64,000 nucleotides of DNA from Chloroflexota bacterium (GTDB lineage Bacteria > Chloroflexota > Anaerolineae > UBA1429). The stretch is from the NCBI GenBank assembly GCA_012729455.1, contig JAAYDC010000009.1:1-64000 (forward strand), in the 5' to 3' direction. Below are positions 1-7,877 of the stretch, piece after piece. The notes beneath the pieces were generated by a model that worked only from the letters and a program-made list of their open reading frames with translations, made no database searches and had not been told where the DNA came from. The position numbers and the translations under genes are program-made. Numbering within the stretch: position 1 is the first letter of the stretch; each line of letters opens with the position of its first letter.

Positions 1-346
1 TACTTTTCCCAGCAATACATGTCGGCAGTTTTACCAAGATTTAGTGAAATAAACAGACTGCGATCGAGCTTTCTGCTTCAAGGTATGTTGAGGTGGAAGA
101 AGGGCATGGCAGGTTTTTCCGCTGACGATAGACACAAGGATGCATCGCCCTTTATCTCGCAGCCATGCCTGCAGAGGCTCCATGCCAAGCCAATTACAAT
201 ATCCCTATACCAAGAGGCTTACACAATCATTTGAATTTGATTCTCTGACTTTTTGCTGATATTTAAATGTAAAAAACTATTGACATTTTAGTCGTTCATG
301 GTATAATACGAATGTAAAAAACATTTTACATTCAGGAGGGGTTACC
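1..346. other. AT-rich gene-free stretch before the XRE module
   Basis: No convincing gene is visible in the first part; the short open frame from about base 19 has no ribosome binding site and no recognisable composition. The last 80 bases hold the promoter and operator-like repeats described separately. The low GC matches the following 3.3 kb and contrasts with everything after about 3.7 kb. Confidence 0.5.
266..332 (+). promoter_or_regulatory. Promoter with flanking AATGTAAAA operator-like repeats
   Basis: TTGACA at 280-285 and TATAAT at 302-307 are separated by 16 bp, a near-consensus sigma-70 promoter. AATGTAAAAAAC occurs twice as a direct repeat, at 266-277 and 311-322, on either side of the promoter. 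The downstream copy is half of a perfect inverted repeat, AATGTAAAA (311-319) and TTTTACATT (324-332). This layout is what a small dimeric XRE repressor encoded in the same operon would be expected to bind; autoregulation is inferred. Confidence 0.75.
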
Positions 347-574
347 ATGAAAGGCTTTCTTAAAATGGATGAAATGGAGATGAGCATCACCACTAGGGCG
401 GTAAGGATCGCATGGATTTATGCCAGCATTTTCATAATAGTATGGATCTGGCATGATTGGATTAAGTTGGGACTGATCCAATGGGTGCCTTTAATTCTGA
501 TGGCGTCGCAGTTATTGGTATATTGGACCGTCCAACTTTATTTAAAGTGGAAGCTTGGCAAAGATGAAGAATAA
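347..574 (+). CDS. Small two-helix membrane protein
   Basis: A 75-residue protein with two hydrophobic segments (roughly residues 20-37 and 42-65) linked by a short loop, so probably an integral membrane hairpin. The start is supported by an AGGAGGGG ribosome site about 7 bases upstream. The family is not recognised beyond its position: small membrane proteins of this kind are often paired with a tiny XRE regulator in Firmicutes. The 3' end overlaps the regulator by 11 bases, implying translational coupling. Function unknown; the regulator may control or be controlled by the membrane protein. Confidence 0.8.
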   Translation: MKGFLKMDEMEMSITTRAVRIAWIYASIFIIVWIWHDWIKLGLIQWVPLILMASQLLVYWTVQLYLKWKLGKDEE

Positions 575-758
575 CATCAGGGAGCTGAGAAAAAAGCTTG
601 GCTTGAGACAAGAAGATGTAGCAACTACCCTTAACGTTACAAGGCAGACTATCAATGCTATCGAAAACGAAAAATATAGTCCGACCTTGGAACTGGCGAT
701 GAGATTGGCAAAACTGTTCGATACCACTGTCGAGGAGCTTTTTCACCTCGACGAATAG
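564..758 (+). CDS. Minimal XRE-family helix-turn-helix regulator
   Basis: A 64-residue protein that is essentially one HTH_3 domain: an N-terminal helix, then RQEDVATTLNVTRQTINAIE as the helix-turn-helix, then a dimerisation helix ending in VEELFHLDE. This is the YozG-like, DNA-binding-only class. I chose ATG 564 over the upstream TTG 555 because the family usually begins with a short M-K-N-x-I-R-E-L segment. It overlaps the upstream membrane-protein gene by 11 bases, so the two are almost certainly one operon. The AATGTAAAA repeats around the operon promoter are the natural candidate targets. Confidence 0.9.
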   Translation: MKNNIRELRKKLGLRQEDVATTLNVTRQTINAIENEKYSPTLELAMRLAKLFDTTVEELFHLDE

Positions 759-1100
759 CAGCATGTGACTCATGATATAAAGAGGTAAGGGTAGGCAGAT
801 AGAATAAAGTATGTATAGGGGAGCCCTGCGATCCAAGTTCGGTTTGGGTGGTAGGGCTCTCTTCTTGTACCTTGAACTATTCCTGCACGTATCCGATTCA
901 TCTTCCGCCTTATGAGAGGGGGTGCGAAATCCCAGGCCTTGATATATCAATAGTGTCGAGTGCGTGAAAACAGAAATAATTAACGATTGGAAAAAAGAGG
1001 CTACTATGCGGCGTTGAAAAATACGGGTTGCATATAAGGGAATACTTGCTACAATACAGAGACGTGTGAAAGATTCTTTTTGATGAAAGGGGGAGATGTA
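759..1100. other. Intergenic region with hairpin and promoter
   Basis: No gene is visible. GAGCCCT (about 823-829) can pair with AGGGCTC (about 852-859), giving a 7-bp stem with a long loop followed by a pyrimidine-rich run, a possible weak terminator for the XRE operon. A promoter for the next gene fits TTGCAT (1028-1033) and TACAAT (1050-1055) with a 16-bp spacer. Confidence 0.5.
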
Positions 1101-1643
1101 ATGAAAAAAACGATAGTCAGACTCTTATTGGTCATGCTCTGCGCAGCAGCTCTTACGGCCTGTGCCCAGCAGGCAACACCTTTGCCAAAGGAAGAGGCGA
1201 CTGTAGAAAGCAAGGCAACTGAAGCTAAACCGGCTGAAACAAAGATGCCTGCTACGGAAACACCCGAGGCTAAAACAGAAGAAAAACCAACGGCAGAGCC
1301 AGAGAAAACTGAAGAAAGCAAGCAAGTAATTCTTGAACCCGGAATTCAGGGGCCTGAAGGTTGGCCAGAGGATGTTCCTACTCCCTTGACAGGTGAATTC
1401 CTCTGGGGCGACTGGGCGCCAGATCAGAGCTTTTATACGGTGGACATCCGATATACACAAGCCGAAATCGACGCTTATGCAAAAAGACTGCAGGACGCAG
1501 GATTCACTAAAATCGACACCGATAAATATGAGGATATTTACGGTGATGCGGGTGTGTATGCCAATGACAATTGGGAAATCGTACTGGGGGATGAAGGGGT
1601 AAACGGGGACTATACCTATATGAGCCTTTATCCGGTTAAATAG
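1101..1643 (+). CDS. Small secreted lipoprotein with charged linker
   Basis: A 180-residue predicted lipoprotein. The signal peptide ends in a clear lipobox, L-T-A-C, with Cys21 as the lipidated residue. Residues 22-75 are a low-complexity linker of repeated E/K/T/P/A that would space the protein from the membrane. The C-terminal domain (about 85-180) is compact, acidic and aromatic-rich, and contains the amphipathic helix QAEIDAYAKRLQDAGF. ATG 1101 was chosen over ATG 1080 because AAAGGGGGAG lies just upstream and the signal peptide begins there. The family is not identified; similar one-domain lipoproteins occur in Clostridia. Base composition is AT-rich like its neighbours. Confidence 0.85.
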   Translation: MKKTIVRLLLVMLCAAALTACAQQATPLPKEEATVESKATEAKPAETKMPATETPEAKTEEKPTAEPEKTEESKQVILEPGIQGPEGWPEDVPTPLTGEFLWGDWAPDQSFYTVDIRYTQAEIDAYAKRLQDAGFTKIDTDKYEDIYGDAGVYANDNWEIVLGDEGVNGDYTYMSLYPVK

Positions 1644-1942
1644 GCTGGTAAGCGATGCGGATTATCGTAGGATGACTTGATTTTCGTAGTTCGTTAACTC
1701 CAATGCGGGGCAAGCGAATCTGTTTGACGGCACCCATTGGCAGGACGGTATTGCGTCATGGCCTGCCGATTGATGAGGTGAGGCAAGCTCAAAGTTAGCC
1801 CCACGGTCCAGGTTTAACTTGCCGTAGGGCTTTATCACTTGATCCTCTTAACAATTTACCTTGCGTCTTCCTGAGTTACGCATTATTACCCTCAGGATTG
1901 CCAGTTTCTAATAAGGAATCTCGAAGCTATCCACTTACTGGA
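1644..1942. other. Intergenic region between convergent genes
   Basis: About 300 bases without a gene. The one clear structure is the hairpin at 1798-1840, listed separately. The rest shows no open frame with a ribosome site. Confidence 0.5.
1798..1840 (+). terminator. Hairpin terminator-like element
   Basis: GCCCCACGG (1798-1806) pairs with CCGTAGGGC (1822-1830) with one internal mismatch, a 15-base loop, and the tail TTTATCACTT. It lies between the lipoprotein gene and the convergent hydrolase gene. A closely similar sequence recurs at 3647-3684 without as good a stem, so this may be a small repeated element rather than only a terminator. Confidence 0.55.
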
Positions 1943-2887
1943 TTAGTCCGATAAAAAGCGATCCAGTGCTTCCCTTATTTCCTGCTCATGTCCAGCCATC
2001 ATGTGCCCTCCATCCTCAAAAGCAATCAAGGTGCAGTTCGGAAACCGTGGAACAGCAAGCCTTATTTTCTCAAAGCTTGCGACAGAATCATCCTTGGCAT
2101 GGAGGATCAAGATCGGCATTTTGAGAGATTCGATAGGATATTGATCAAAATGTCTCTCCATGTCAGGATTGGTTAGTTCACCGTCCAGGATTGCTCCGAC
2201 TTTCCGCTCACTAATGGGCTGAATATCCGCTACCGTAGATGGAGGCAGCCCCATCAATGGCTCAAACAAAGGACTAATCAGATACATGGCAAAATCAGAT
2301 ATCAGGGCTTTGGGTGGTGCTTGGTACTGCAGGTAGCTTTCCGGCTTATAAGCTGGCGGCATTGCCGAGCAAAAGAGAATCAGACCCTTAACGCGCTCAG
2401 GATAATCAAGGGCGAAACGGATTGCCGGTGTACCACCTGCTGAGGTTGCGAGAACATATACACTGTCGATTTCCAAATAGTCGAGAAGCTCGGCAAAAGC
2501 ATCAGCCTGTGCTTTGGGAGATCCGTCGCCTTTAATATCCGATCCGAGATAGCCAAAACGAGAAGGTGCGATGAGACGGTTTGTTGACCTGAGCGTCTTT
2601 ACCGTCTCATAGGCCTGATCGTAGCCACCAAAAATCCCATGCACCGATAAGATAACCTCACCGCTGCCTTCATCAAGGTAAGTGATGTCGCCATAAGATA
2701 GTGTCGCTGTTTTTACATCATAGTTTGAGAGACGTTTTTGTGCTTTCGCAAGACCATGTGACGCGCGAATACCCTGAACAGCTGCGTATAGCAGAAACAG
2801 TAATAATAGAACGCCTGGGATTATCCAAATCATATAAACATTCTTTCTTTTTTGTTGAGTTGTTTTCGATTTGTTTTTGTGCAGCAT
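1943..2887 (-). CDS. Membrane-anchored alpha/beta hydrolase
   Basis: A 314-residue alpha/beta-hydrolase-fold protein with an N-terminal membrane anchor (about residues 19-38, after a lysine-rich cytoplasmic end), so the catalytic domain is expected outside the membrane. The oxyanion region is SVHGIFGGYD (81-90). The nucleophile elbow is ATSAGG with Ser149; the first position is Ala instead of the usual Gly. HAKDDSV supplies the acid and GGHMMAGHE the histidine. Substrate is unknown. It starts with AGAGGTAAGC upstream and lies 12 bases after the TetR gene, with which it forms an operon; the TetR protein is its likely regulator. Confidence 0.88.
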   Translation of the reverse strand: MLHKNKSKTTQQKRKNVYMIWIIPGVLLLLFLLYAAVQGIRASHGLAKAQKRLSNYDVKTATLSYGDITYLDEGSGEVILSVHGIFGGYDQAYETVKTLRSTNRLIAPSRFGYLGSDIKGDGSPKAQADAFAELLDYLEIDSVYVLATSAGGTPAIRFALDYPERVKGLILFCSAMPPAYKPESYLQYQAPPKALISDFAMYLISPLFEPLMGLPPSTVADIQPISERKVGAILDGELTNPDMERHFDQYPIESLKMPILILHAKDDSVASFEKIRLAVPRFPNCTLIAFEDGGHMMAGHEQEIREALDRFLSD

Positions 2888-2899
2888 GCTTACCTCTGT

Positions 2900-3499
2900 C
2901 TAATCATGTATTGAGTCAGGAGTAAAAAGCAGGTCGATTGCATATTTGAAAAAAGTATAGACACCTTCGTCAGAATATAGATCGAAATCAAGCAAATCAT
3001 TTGCAATAGTGCGATTCAAGAATGCTGATTGGATTGTGGATAGCAGCATGAAAGCGACGACCTTTTTTTTCTCCTCGGAAAAGCTATCCGGCAGTGCATT
3101 GAGAATTCCTTTGTAACTAGTGACGGAATTGGTATTCGTTTGAGGAGAAGAGAGGTCGCTTAGAATCGAAACCTTTGCAATCTCTGGATTCTCCTCAAGA
3201 AAGGCGAAAACACTGATTGCTCCGGAAAGAAGTCGGTCTTTTGGCTCGTTTATTCCCTGATTGAACTTGAACGAGCGAATGACTTGTCTGATAATGCGCT
3301 CTACGCATACTTCAATTAGTTGTTGTTTTGACATGAAATGGTAGTTAATCAAGCCGATACTCACGTCTGCTCGAAGGGCGATATTGCGTATGGTAACCTG
3401 ATTAAGGTTGCCATTTGATTCTCGGATCAGTTCAGTCGTCGCATCAATGATGCTCTCTTTTACATCGACATTCGCGTTTTGATTATTGTCTTGCTTCAT
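2900..3499 (-). CDS. TetR-family transcriptional regulator
   Basis: A 199-residue regulator. The N-terminal DNA-binding domain has the TetR pattern IIDATTELI...VTIRNIALRADVSIGLINYHF (about residues 15-60), where the last helix is the recognition helix. The remainder is an all-helical ligand-binding domain with no recognisable signature. ATG 3499 was chosen over the upstream frame start because CGGAGG sits at ideal spacing before it and because the upstream extension runs through the promoter. It is the first gene of a two-gene operon with the alpha/beta hydrolase. Two 13-bp palindromes in its promoter indicate self-repression (inference). Confidence 0.92.
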   Translation of the reverse strand: MKQDNNQNANVDVKESIIDATTELIRESNGNLNQVTIRNIALRADVSIGLINYHFMSKQQLIEVCVERIIRQVIRSFKFNQGINEPKDRLLSGAISVFAFLEENPEIAKVSILSDLSSPQTNTNSVTSYKGILNALPDSFSEEKKKVVAFMLLSTIQSAFLNRTIANDLLDFDLYSDEGVYTFFKYAIDLLFTPDSIHD

Positions 3500-3512
3500 A
3501 TATCCTCCGGGC

Positions 3513-3559
3513 TGAACAATGTTCAAAATGATAATACTGAACATTGTTCAATTTGTCAA
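3513..3559 (-). promoter_or_regulatory. TetR-hydrolase promoter with two palindromic operators
   Basis: On the minus strand TTGACA (3559-3554) and TATTAT (3536-3531) are 17 bp apart. The palindrome TGAACATTGTTCA (3538-3550) fills the spacer, and a near-identical palindrome TGAACAATGTTCA (3513-3525) lies just downstream of the -10 box. The centres are 25 bp apart. Occupancy of either site would block RNA polymerase, the classic TetR arrangement. Confidence 0.88.
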
Positions 3560-3675
3560 CGGACAGGTTTATAAAGAGTCCATAAATACAGAAAGAATAA
3601 ACCCATTTGCACTGTCGCAGTGACTGAACTCTAACTTGCCACATGCATCTATGGTTCAGGTTCAACTTGTCGTGA

Positions 3676-3855
3676 GGTTTATTATATGAGCTGCAGGACC
3701 TGGCCAACCCGATCGGTACCAATACCGATGCCCTGTATATCCTGCCAGAAGAGGCCCCTTGGCTGCTCTGGCCAGGCGCATCTGTAACGACGAGAGGCGC
3801 ATCCGACCAGGATGAGCGCCGTATCATGTGCGAATTGCGTATTACAGGATTTTAG
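3676..3855 (+). pseudogene. 3' remnant of an unidentified gene at the composition junction
   Basis: An open frame without a start codon runs from just after a stop at 3673-3675 to the TAG at 3853-3855. Its translation contains NPIGTNTDALYILPEEAPW and WPGASVTTRGASDQDERRI, which looks like real protein sequence. GC rises abruptly at about 3683. I read this as the surviving C-terminal end of a host gene whose front was lost when the AT-rich block arrived. Family not recognised. Confidence 0.45.
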
Positions 3856-3892
3856 TTTAAATTCTACTCAAGCAGTCTTTTACGAGGTCCCT

Positions 3893-4306
3893 ATGTCCAC
3901 TGTGGCGAACGAATTGGTGGTTTCGACACAGATTAATGCGTCGCCCGAGCGCGTTTGGCAAGTGCTCTTTACCGAGACGTCCTCCTGGTGGCCAGAGCTG
4001 AGCTTTGAACCGCATGTAGGGGGCAATCTTAAGGAGGTATGGCGCCATGAGGGCGCTACCTACCGCATCGACGGGCACATCTCGGGGATCGTGCCCAACA
4101 AGCGCTTGCAGTATGTCTGGCTTGAGCCGGGCTGGGAAGAACCGCTGCTGGTGTTTATCACCCTGGAGGTTAAAGGCGACGGCACGCTGGTGAGCGCCAC
4201 GGAGCGCGGCTTTGAGAGCCTGGGTGACGGCGCCGAGGTCTACAGCGACCATTACAAAGGATGGAAGTCTCTGCTGGCCAGCCTGAAGGAGCAAGTCGAG
4301 CGTTAG
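3893..4306 (+). CDS. SRPBCC-fold (Aha1/polyketide-cyclase-like) protein
   Basis: A 137-residue START-like protein. The pattern typical of the family is visible: an N-terminal strand, then ASPERVWQVLF (helix 1), SSWWPELSFEP, a basic LKEVWRHEGATYRIDGHI strand set, PNKRLQYVWLEPGW, and a long C-terminal helix HYKGWKSLLASLKEQV. Such proteins bind hydrophobic ligands; no catalytic residues can be assigned. ATG 3893 is preferred to the upstream in-frame start because ACGAGG precedes it and homologous proteins start close to the first strand. It is convergent with the radical SAM gene, 6 bases away. It is the first intact host-like gene after the foreign block. Confidence 0.85.
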   Translation: MSTVANELVVSTQINASPERVWQVLFTETSSWWPELSFEPHVGGNLKEVWRHEGATYRIDGHISGIVPNKRLQYVWLEPGWEEPLLVFITLEVKGDGTLVSATERGFESLGDGAEVYSDHYKGWKSLLASLKEQVER

Positions 4307-4312
4307 GTGCGG

Positions 4313-5395
4313 TCAGGCAACGGTGGAATGCTCCGCGCCCCATTGATGCAGCCACCGCGCGATCAGGTCGGAGCGCGTATAGAGCCGCGTGCTGGCTGGC
4401 TGGCCGTAGCGGCGCGCCAAGGCGCTCACCGGCAGCTCGCGCAGGATACGCATGCCCTCGGTCATCTCCTCACAGTAGGTTTGCATTACTCCTGCTACTC
4501 CGTCATGCTGCAGGTTGCCCAGCCGCCACCAGGGGGCCGGTTCGGCGACGTTGGGGTAGACGTCGAGTTTGGCGTTAACTGCCAGAGCGGGCTTTGGGGG
4601 CCAGATATCGGGCGGATGCGGGTCGGCTGCGAGCTCCGGCAGCCACACCGCCTCGGGCTGTCCGAGCGGATGCAGCCCCTCGCGGCACATCGCTTCAAGT
4701 TCTGGCGGAATGCGCGCCAGGTCGGCGGCCTCCAGACGCAGGGGTTCCAGCGCATAGGCGCTGCTCTCGGGAGTGATCGACCCCATAAAGAGCACAAATT
4801 CCTGGCCGATGGCGCGGCAGCGCTCGGCCAGCTCGAGGCGCTTGACCAATGCCGCAAACGCACCCAGATCATCTAGGCAGCGCTTGGTCACAAAAAGCTG
4901 CCAGCGCGGGGCAATGCCTACTTCCAGGCAGCGTTCGGTGGCGAGCAGCTGGTCGTGCCAGGCGCCGCGGCGGCGCATGCCCCAATCGGTATTGGCCTGC
5001 ATACCAAAGAAGGAAATCTGGCACGTTTTTGGGGGCAATGTAGCAGCCCAGCTGGCGTAGGTTGGATCGCGCGCCAGGCGCCAGGTCGAGAGCAACTCAA
5101 AGCGCTGGGCGCACCCCGGTGAGGATAGCTCCTGTTCGAGCAGCCAAAGCTCGCGGTAATCGTCGCAATAATCGGGCTCGCGCCACCAACTGAAAAATGC
5201 CAGCTCGCGGATACCGCGGCCGCTGCTATCGCGCCAGTCTTTGAACTCGGCAGCGATGGCGCGCATCTGATCCGTGGTCAGCTGACCGTTGGGCTGAGCG
5301 CCCAGCCAGCAATGCCGGCAACGATTGGGGCAGCCAGCCAAGTCAACCATCACGCCGAGAGCATCTGGCCCCGGGCGTGCGGACGTGTCAGTCAA
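4313..5395 (-). CDS. Radical SAM domain protein
   Basis: A 360-residue protein whose N-terminus carries the radical SAM cluster motif CPNRCRHCW, with Cys22, Cys26 and Cys29 as the three iron-sulfur ligands. Downstream are FFSWWREPDY and LLSTWRLARDP, consistent with the family's barrel strands. The C-terminal part has VYPNVAEPAPWWRLGNL, a segment resembling the product-reading end of radical SAM barrels. No second cysteine cluster (SPASM) is visible. The substrate is unknown. Its ATG overlaps the stop of the upstream solute-binding protein by 8 bases, so the two are translationally coupled; that pairing is unusual. Confidence 0.85.
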   Translation of the reverse strand: MTDTSARPGPDALGVMVDLAGCPNRCRHCWLGAQPNGQLTTDQMRAIAAEFKDWRDSSGRGIRELAFFSWWREPDYCDDYRELWLLEQELSSPGCAQRFELLSTWRLARDPTYASWAATLPPKTCQISFFGMQANTDWGMRRRGAWHDQLLATERCLEVGIAPRWQLFVTKRCLDDLGAFAALVKRLELAERCRAIGQEFVLFMGSITPESSAYALEPLRLEAADLARIPPELEAMCREGLHPLGQPEAVWLPELAADPHPPDIWPPKPALAVNAKLDVYPNVAEPAPWWRLGNLQHDGVAGVMQTYCEEMTEGMRILRELPVSALARRYGQPASTRLYTRSDLIARWLHQWGAEHSTVA

Positions 5396-6647
5396 AGAGC
5401 CCTATCAGGCGCTGCTGAGCATCATAGAGCGCCTCGCCGGCGTCCTTACCGCCGACCACCTGGCCAACAGTAAAGATAAAGGTATCCGCCAACTCGCCCA
5501 TCGCGGCGCCTCCCAAAATGGGGATTATCACCAGCGAATCCAGCGAGTTGAGCCCCGAGGCAGCTACCTGCTGGCCGACCGCTTCGACATAGCCGGGCGA
5601 AGAGATCACCGAACGGCGCGCCGGCAGCATGTTGCCGGATGATTCCCAGCGCGATGTCAGATACAGGATCAGCTTGAGCGCCTCTTCGGGATGCTCGGAT
5701 TCGGACGCCACATAGTAACCCTCGACGTCGCCAAAGCGGATCTGTTGCTCGCCGGCAGGCAGCGGCAGCATCGTCCACTGGAATTCCCACGGATGCGCCT
5801 TGCTGCCGCCGCGCACACTGTAGGCATTCAGCCAGGTGCCGCAGAATCCGCTGGCGGAGGCCTCGTTGAGCCCGCCGCGGAACAGGGCGCCCATCACGCC
5901 CGGTGAGGGCGCGATCTTGTAGATGTTGATCGCATCGGCATACCACTGCACTGCCGCGATGGTCTTAGGGTCGTCAAAAGTGGCGGTCGTGGGCTTGTTG
6001 ATGTCGTCGATCAGGCGGCCGCCCATCAGATAGACAAACAGCATCGGGTCAAAATTGCCGGCATCCGTGCACAGCCCCCAAAAGCGCTCACCGGGTGCGG
6101 CGTCGGGCTGGTTGAGGTTGTTGGCTAGGATCAAAAAGTCGTCCAGAGTCCAGTTGAGCGGCGGGGTTTCGAGGCCCAGCAGATCCATAGTGTCGCGGTT
6201 GATGTAAACCACAAACATGTCGAGGTTGCCGGGGATGCCCCACTGGCGCCCCTCGATCTGCAGGCCCTCGAAAGAGCCGGGCACAAAATCGGCGCGCGCT
6301 TCGGCCCAGACTGGGTCTTGCAGCAGATCCTCGAGCGGCAGCAGCTTGCCCTCCATCATATAGCGCAGGGCATTGCGGTTGCCATAAATGATGTCGAGGT
6401 TGTTCTCTGTCATGGCGCCCACCACGGCAGCCGAGTTGGGATTTCCGTCAACCACCTCAATCTTGATCCTCGGGTTTTCGCGCATGTAGGCATCCAGGAG
6501 CAGGGTGAGATCGATGTGATTTTTATCAAAGGAGATCCGCAGTGTGACGGGACCGCTCGAGGGGGCATTCACCAGGACACAACCGCTGCTGGCGATGAGC
6601 AGTGCCGCCATCAACAGGATGGTGCGGGTGATCAGCTTGATGCGCAT
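5388..6647 (-). CDS. Sugar-type ABC transporter solute-binding lipoprotein
   Basis: A 419-residue extracellular binding protein (family 1, as in UgpB/MalE relatives). It has a lipoprotein signal ending in A-S-S-G-C with Cys23. Landmarks are the first strand VTLRISFDKNHIDL, the region DIIYGNRNALRYMMEGKLLPLEDLL, NLDMFVVYINRDTMDLLGL and a GYYVASESEHPEEALKLILYL helix near the end. ATG 6647 was chosen because AAGGAG lies upstream; the in-frame ATG at 6665 is part of that ribosome site. No permease gene is adjacent; the only linked gene is the overlapping radical SAM gene. Either permeases lie elsewhere or the protein is a sensor. Confidence 0.9.
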   Translation of the reverse strand: MRIKLITRTILLMAALLIASSGCVLVNAPSSGPVTLRISFDKNHIDLTLLLDAYMRENPRIKIEVVDGNPNSAAVVGAMTENNLDIIYGNRNALRYMMEGKLLPLEDLLQDPVWAEARADFVPGSFEGLQIEGRQWGIPGNLDMFVVYINRDTMDLLGLETPPLNWTLDDFLILANNLNQPDAAPGERFWGLCTDAGNFDPMLFVYLMGGRLIDDINKPTTATFDDPKTIAAVQWYADAINIYKIAPSPGVMGALFRGGLNEASASGFCGTWLNAYSVRGGSKAHPWEFQWTMLPLPAGEQQIRFGDVEGYYVASESEHPEEALKLILYLTSRWESSGNMLPARRSVISSPGYVEAVGQQVAASGLNSLDSLVIIPILGGAAMGELADTFIFTVGQVVGGKDAGEALYDAQQRLIGLFD

Positions 6648-6702
6648 GCGCTTTTCTCCTTGCATCTGGATGCGAGTACATTACTCACCCGCCGGCAGCC
6701 TG

Positions 6703-7812
6703 TCAACCGCTGAGCGGGCGGGTCTCCATCACCACACGGCGCAGGCCCTGCATAAAGTAGGCATAGCTGGCATAGGTCACATCCGAGAGCACAAAGTGGT
6801 CGGGTCCCGGGATAAAGCGCCCGATGCGGATCAGCCCGCGTGCGCGCTCGAGTTCGGCATCGATGGCCGCGCGCCCCTGCGACATGACGCGTTTATCCAG
6901 CCCGCCGAGGGCTCCCAGCTGCGGGTAACGCTGCAGCAGGCCGGCCAGGTCGTTGCCGGATTGCACCTCAAAGGGATAGAGTGCGTTGACGCCGCTCTCG
7001 AGCATCAGGCCGGTAAGGGCATCGATCAGGCCGTCTGAATCGACCAGCACGATCGGGATGCGGTGGACATCCGCAAAGGCGCGGATGCGTCGGTAGTGCG
7101 GCTGCATGAAACGCCGAAAGACGGCCGGCGAGACCAGCGCCCCCGAGCGGTATGCCATATCTTCCCAGCATTCGATCAGGTCGAAATCGAGCTCGCTGAG
7201 CATGCGCTCCCACAGCGAGATCGCCACATCGGTATAAGTTGTCATAATGTCATCGACCAGGTCGGGGGTGTCGTAAAAGGCATAGGCGAGGGCCTCATCC
7301 CCCATCAGCTTGCGGATAAAGCCATAGATGCCCCAATGAGTCAGCTGCAGCGGATAGTCGCGCGCGCGCAGTCGCTCAACCTCGGCCGGCCAATCGGGGG
7401 CAAAACGGGTCGGGTCGTCGGCGCGCAGATGCAGGCTTCGAACACGGTCCCAGTCGTTGCGATCGGCCACGGCAAAGCGCAGCGGCTGGGTATGGTAATC
7501 GCCTGATTTGTTGTGGCGGCGGATCTCACCGTCGCCACGGCGCACCACCAGCTCGTCGGGAGTATCCGAGAGCACCTCGTCGGGACCGAGCGAACTGAGA
7601 TCCATGTTGACGGAGGCGATCTGCCAGCCGCGATAAGGTCCCTCGAACTGCAGCCACTCGTCGATGTGCGTGGAGACGCCCGGCGCCTCTGCTTCCCAGT
7701 CGCCTACATGCGCGTTGGTACCGCCAAAGAGCTTGATAAAGGGCACGCGGTCGGTGGGCTGGCCGGTGAGTACACGCACAAAGCGCTCGCGATGGGTGAG
7801 GGAGGCTGTCAT
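6703..7812 (-). CDS. Uroporphyrinogen-decarboxylase-family protein (non-heme branch)
   Basis: A 369-residue TIM-barrel protein of the URO-D/MtaA superfamily. It begins LTHRERFVRVLTGQPTDRVPF, the standard opening of this family, and has LIECWEDMAYRSGALVSP, VLVDSDGLIDAL and GVNALYPFEVQSGNDL in the expected order. The His-x-Cys zinc motif of corrinoid methyltransferases is absent; the equivalent position reads VDSDG. It is therefore unlikely to be a methylcobamide methyltransferase or a true HemE, and its substrate is unknown. GAAAGGATGCC precedes the ATG. It lies upstream of the solute-binding/radical SAM pair on the same strand and may share their transcript. Confidence 0.85.
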   Translation of the reverse strand: MTASLTHRERFVRVLTGQPTDRVPFIKLFGGTNAHVGDWEAEAPGVSTHIDEWLQFEGPYRGWQIASVNMDLSSLGPDEVLSDTPDELVVRRGDGEIRRHNKSGDYHTQPLRFAVADRNDWDRVRSLHLRADDPTRFAPDWPAEVERLRARDYPLQLTHWGIYGFIRKLMGDEALAYAFYDTPDLVDDIMTTYTDVAISLWERMLSELDFDLIECWEDMAYRSGALVSPAVFRRFMQPHYRRIRAFADVHRIPIVLVDSDGLIDALTGLMLESGVNALYPFEVQSGNDLAGLLQRYPQLGALGGLDKRVMSQGRAAIDAELERARGLIRIGRFIPGPDHFVLSDVTYASYAYFMQGLRRVVMETRPLSG

Positions 7813-7877
7813 GGCATCCTTTCAGATGGTTTGGTCTGCAAGTATAATAGCTGTGCAGCGAGCATCCCGCAAAGGTG

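Noticed and set aside
19-234. Short open frame at the left edge
   Set aside because: No ribosome site, no recognisable protein character, and composition typical of non-coding AT-rich DNA.
462-950. Minus-strand open frame of 162 codons
   Set aside because: It is antisense to the XRE operon and has no start signal; the plus-strand HTH protein is clearly real.
4307-4876. Plus-strand frames across the radical SAM gene
   Set aside because: They are GC-rich shadows of the minus-strand gene, which has the conserved cysteine motif.
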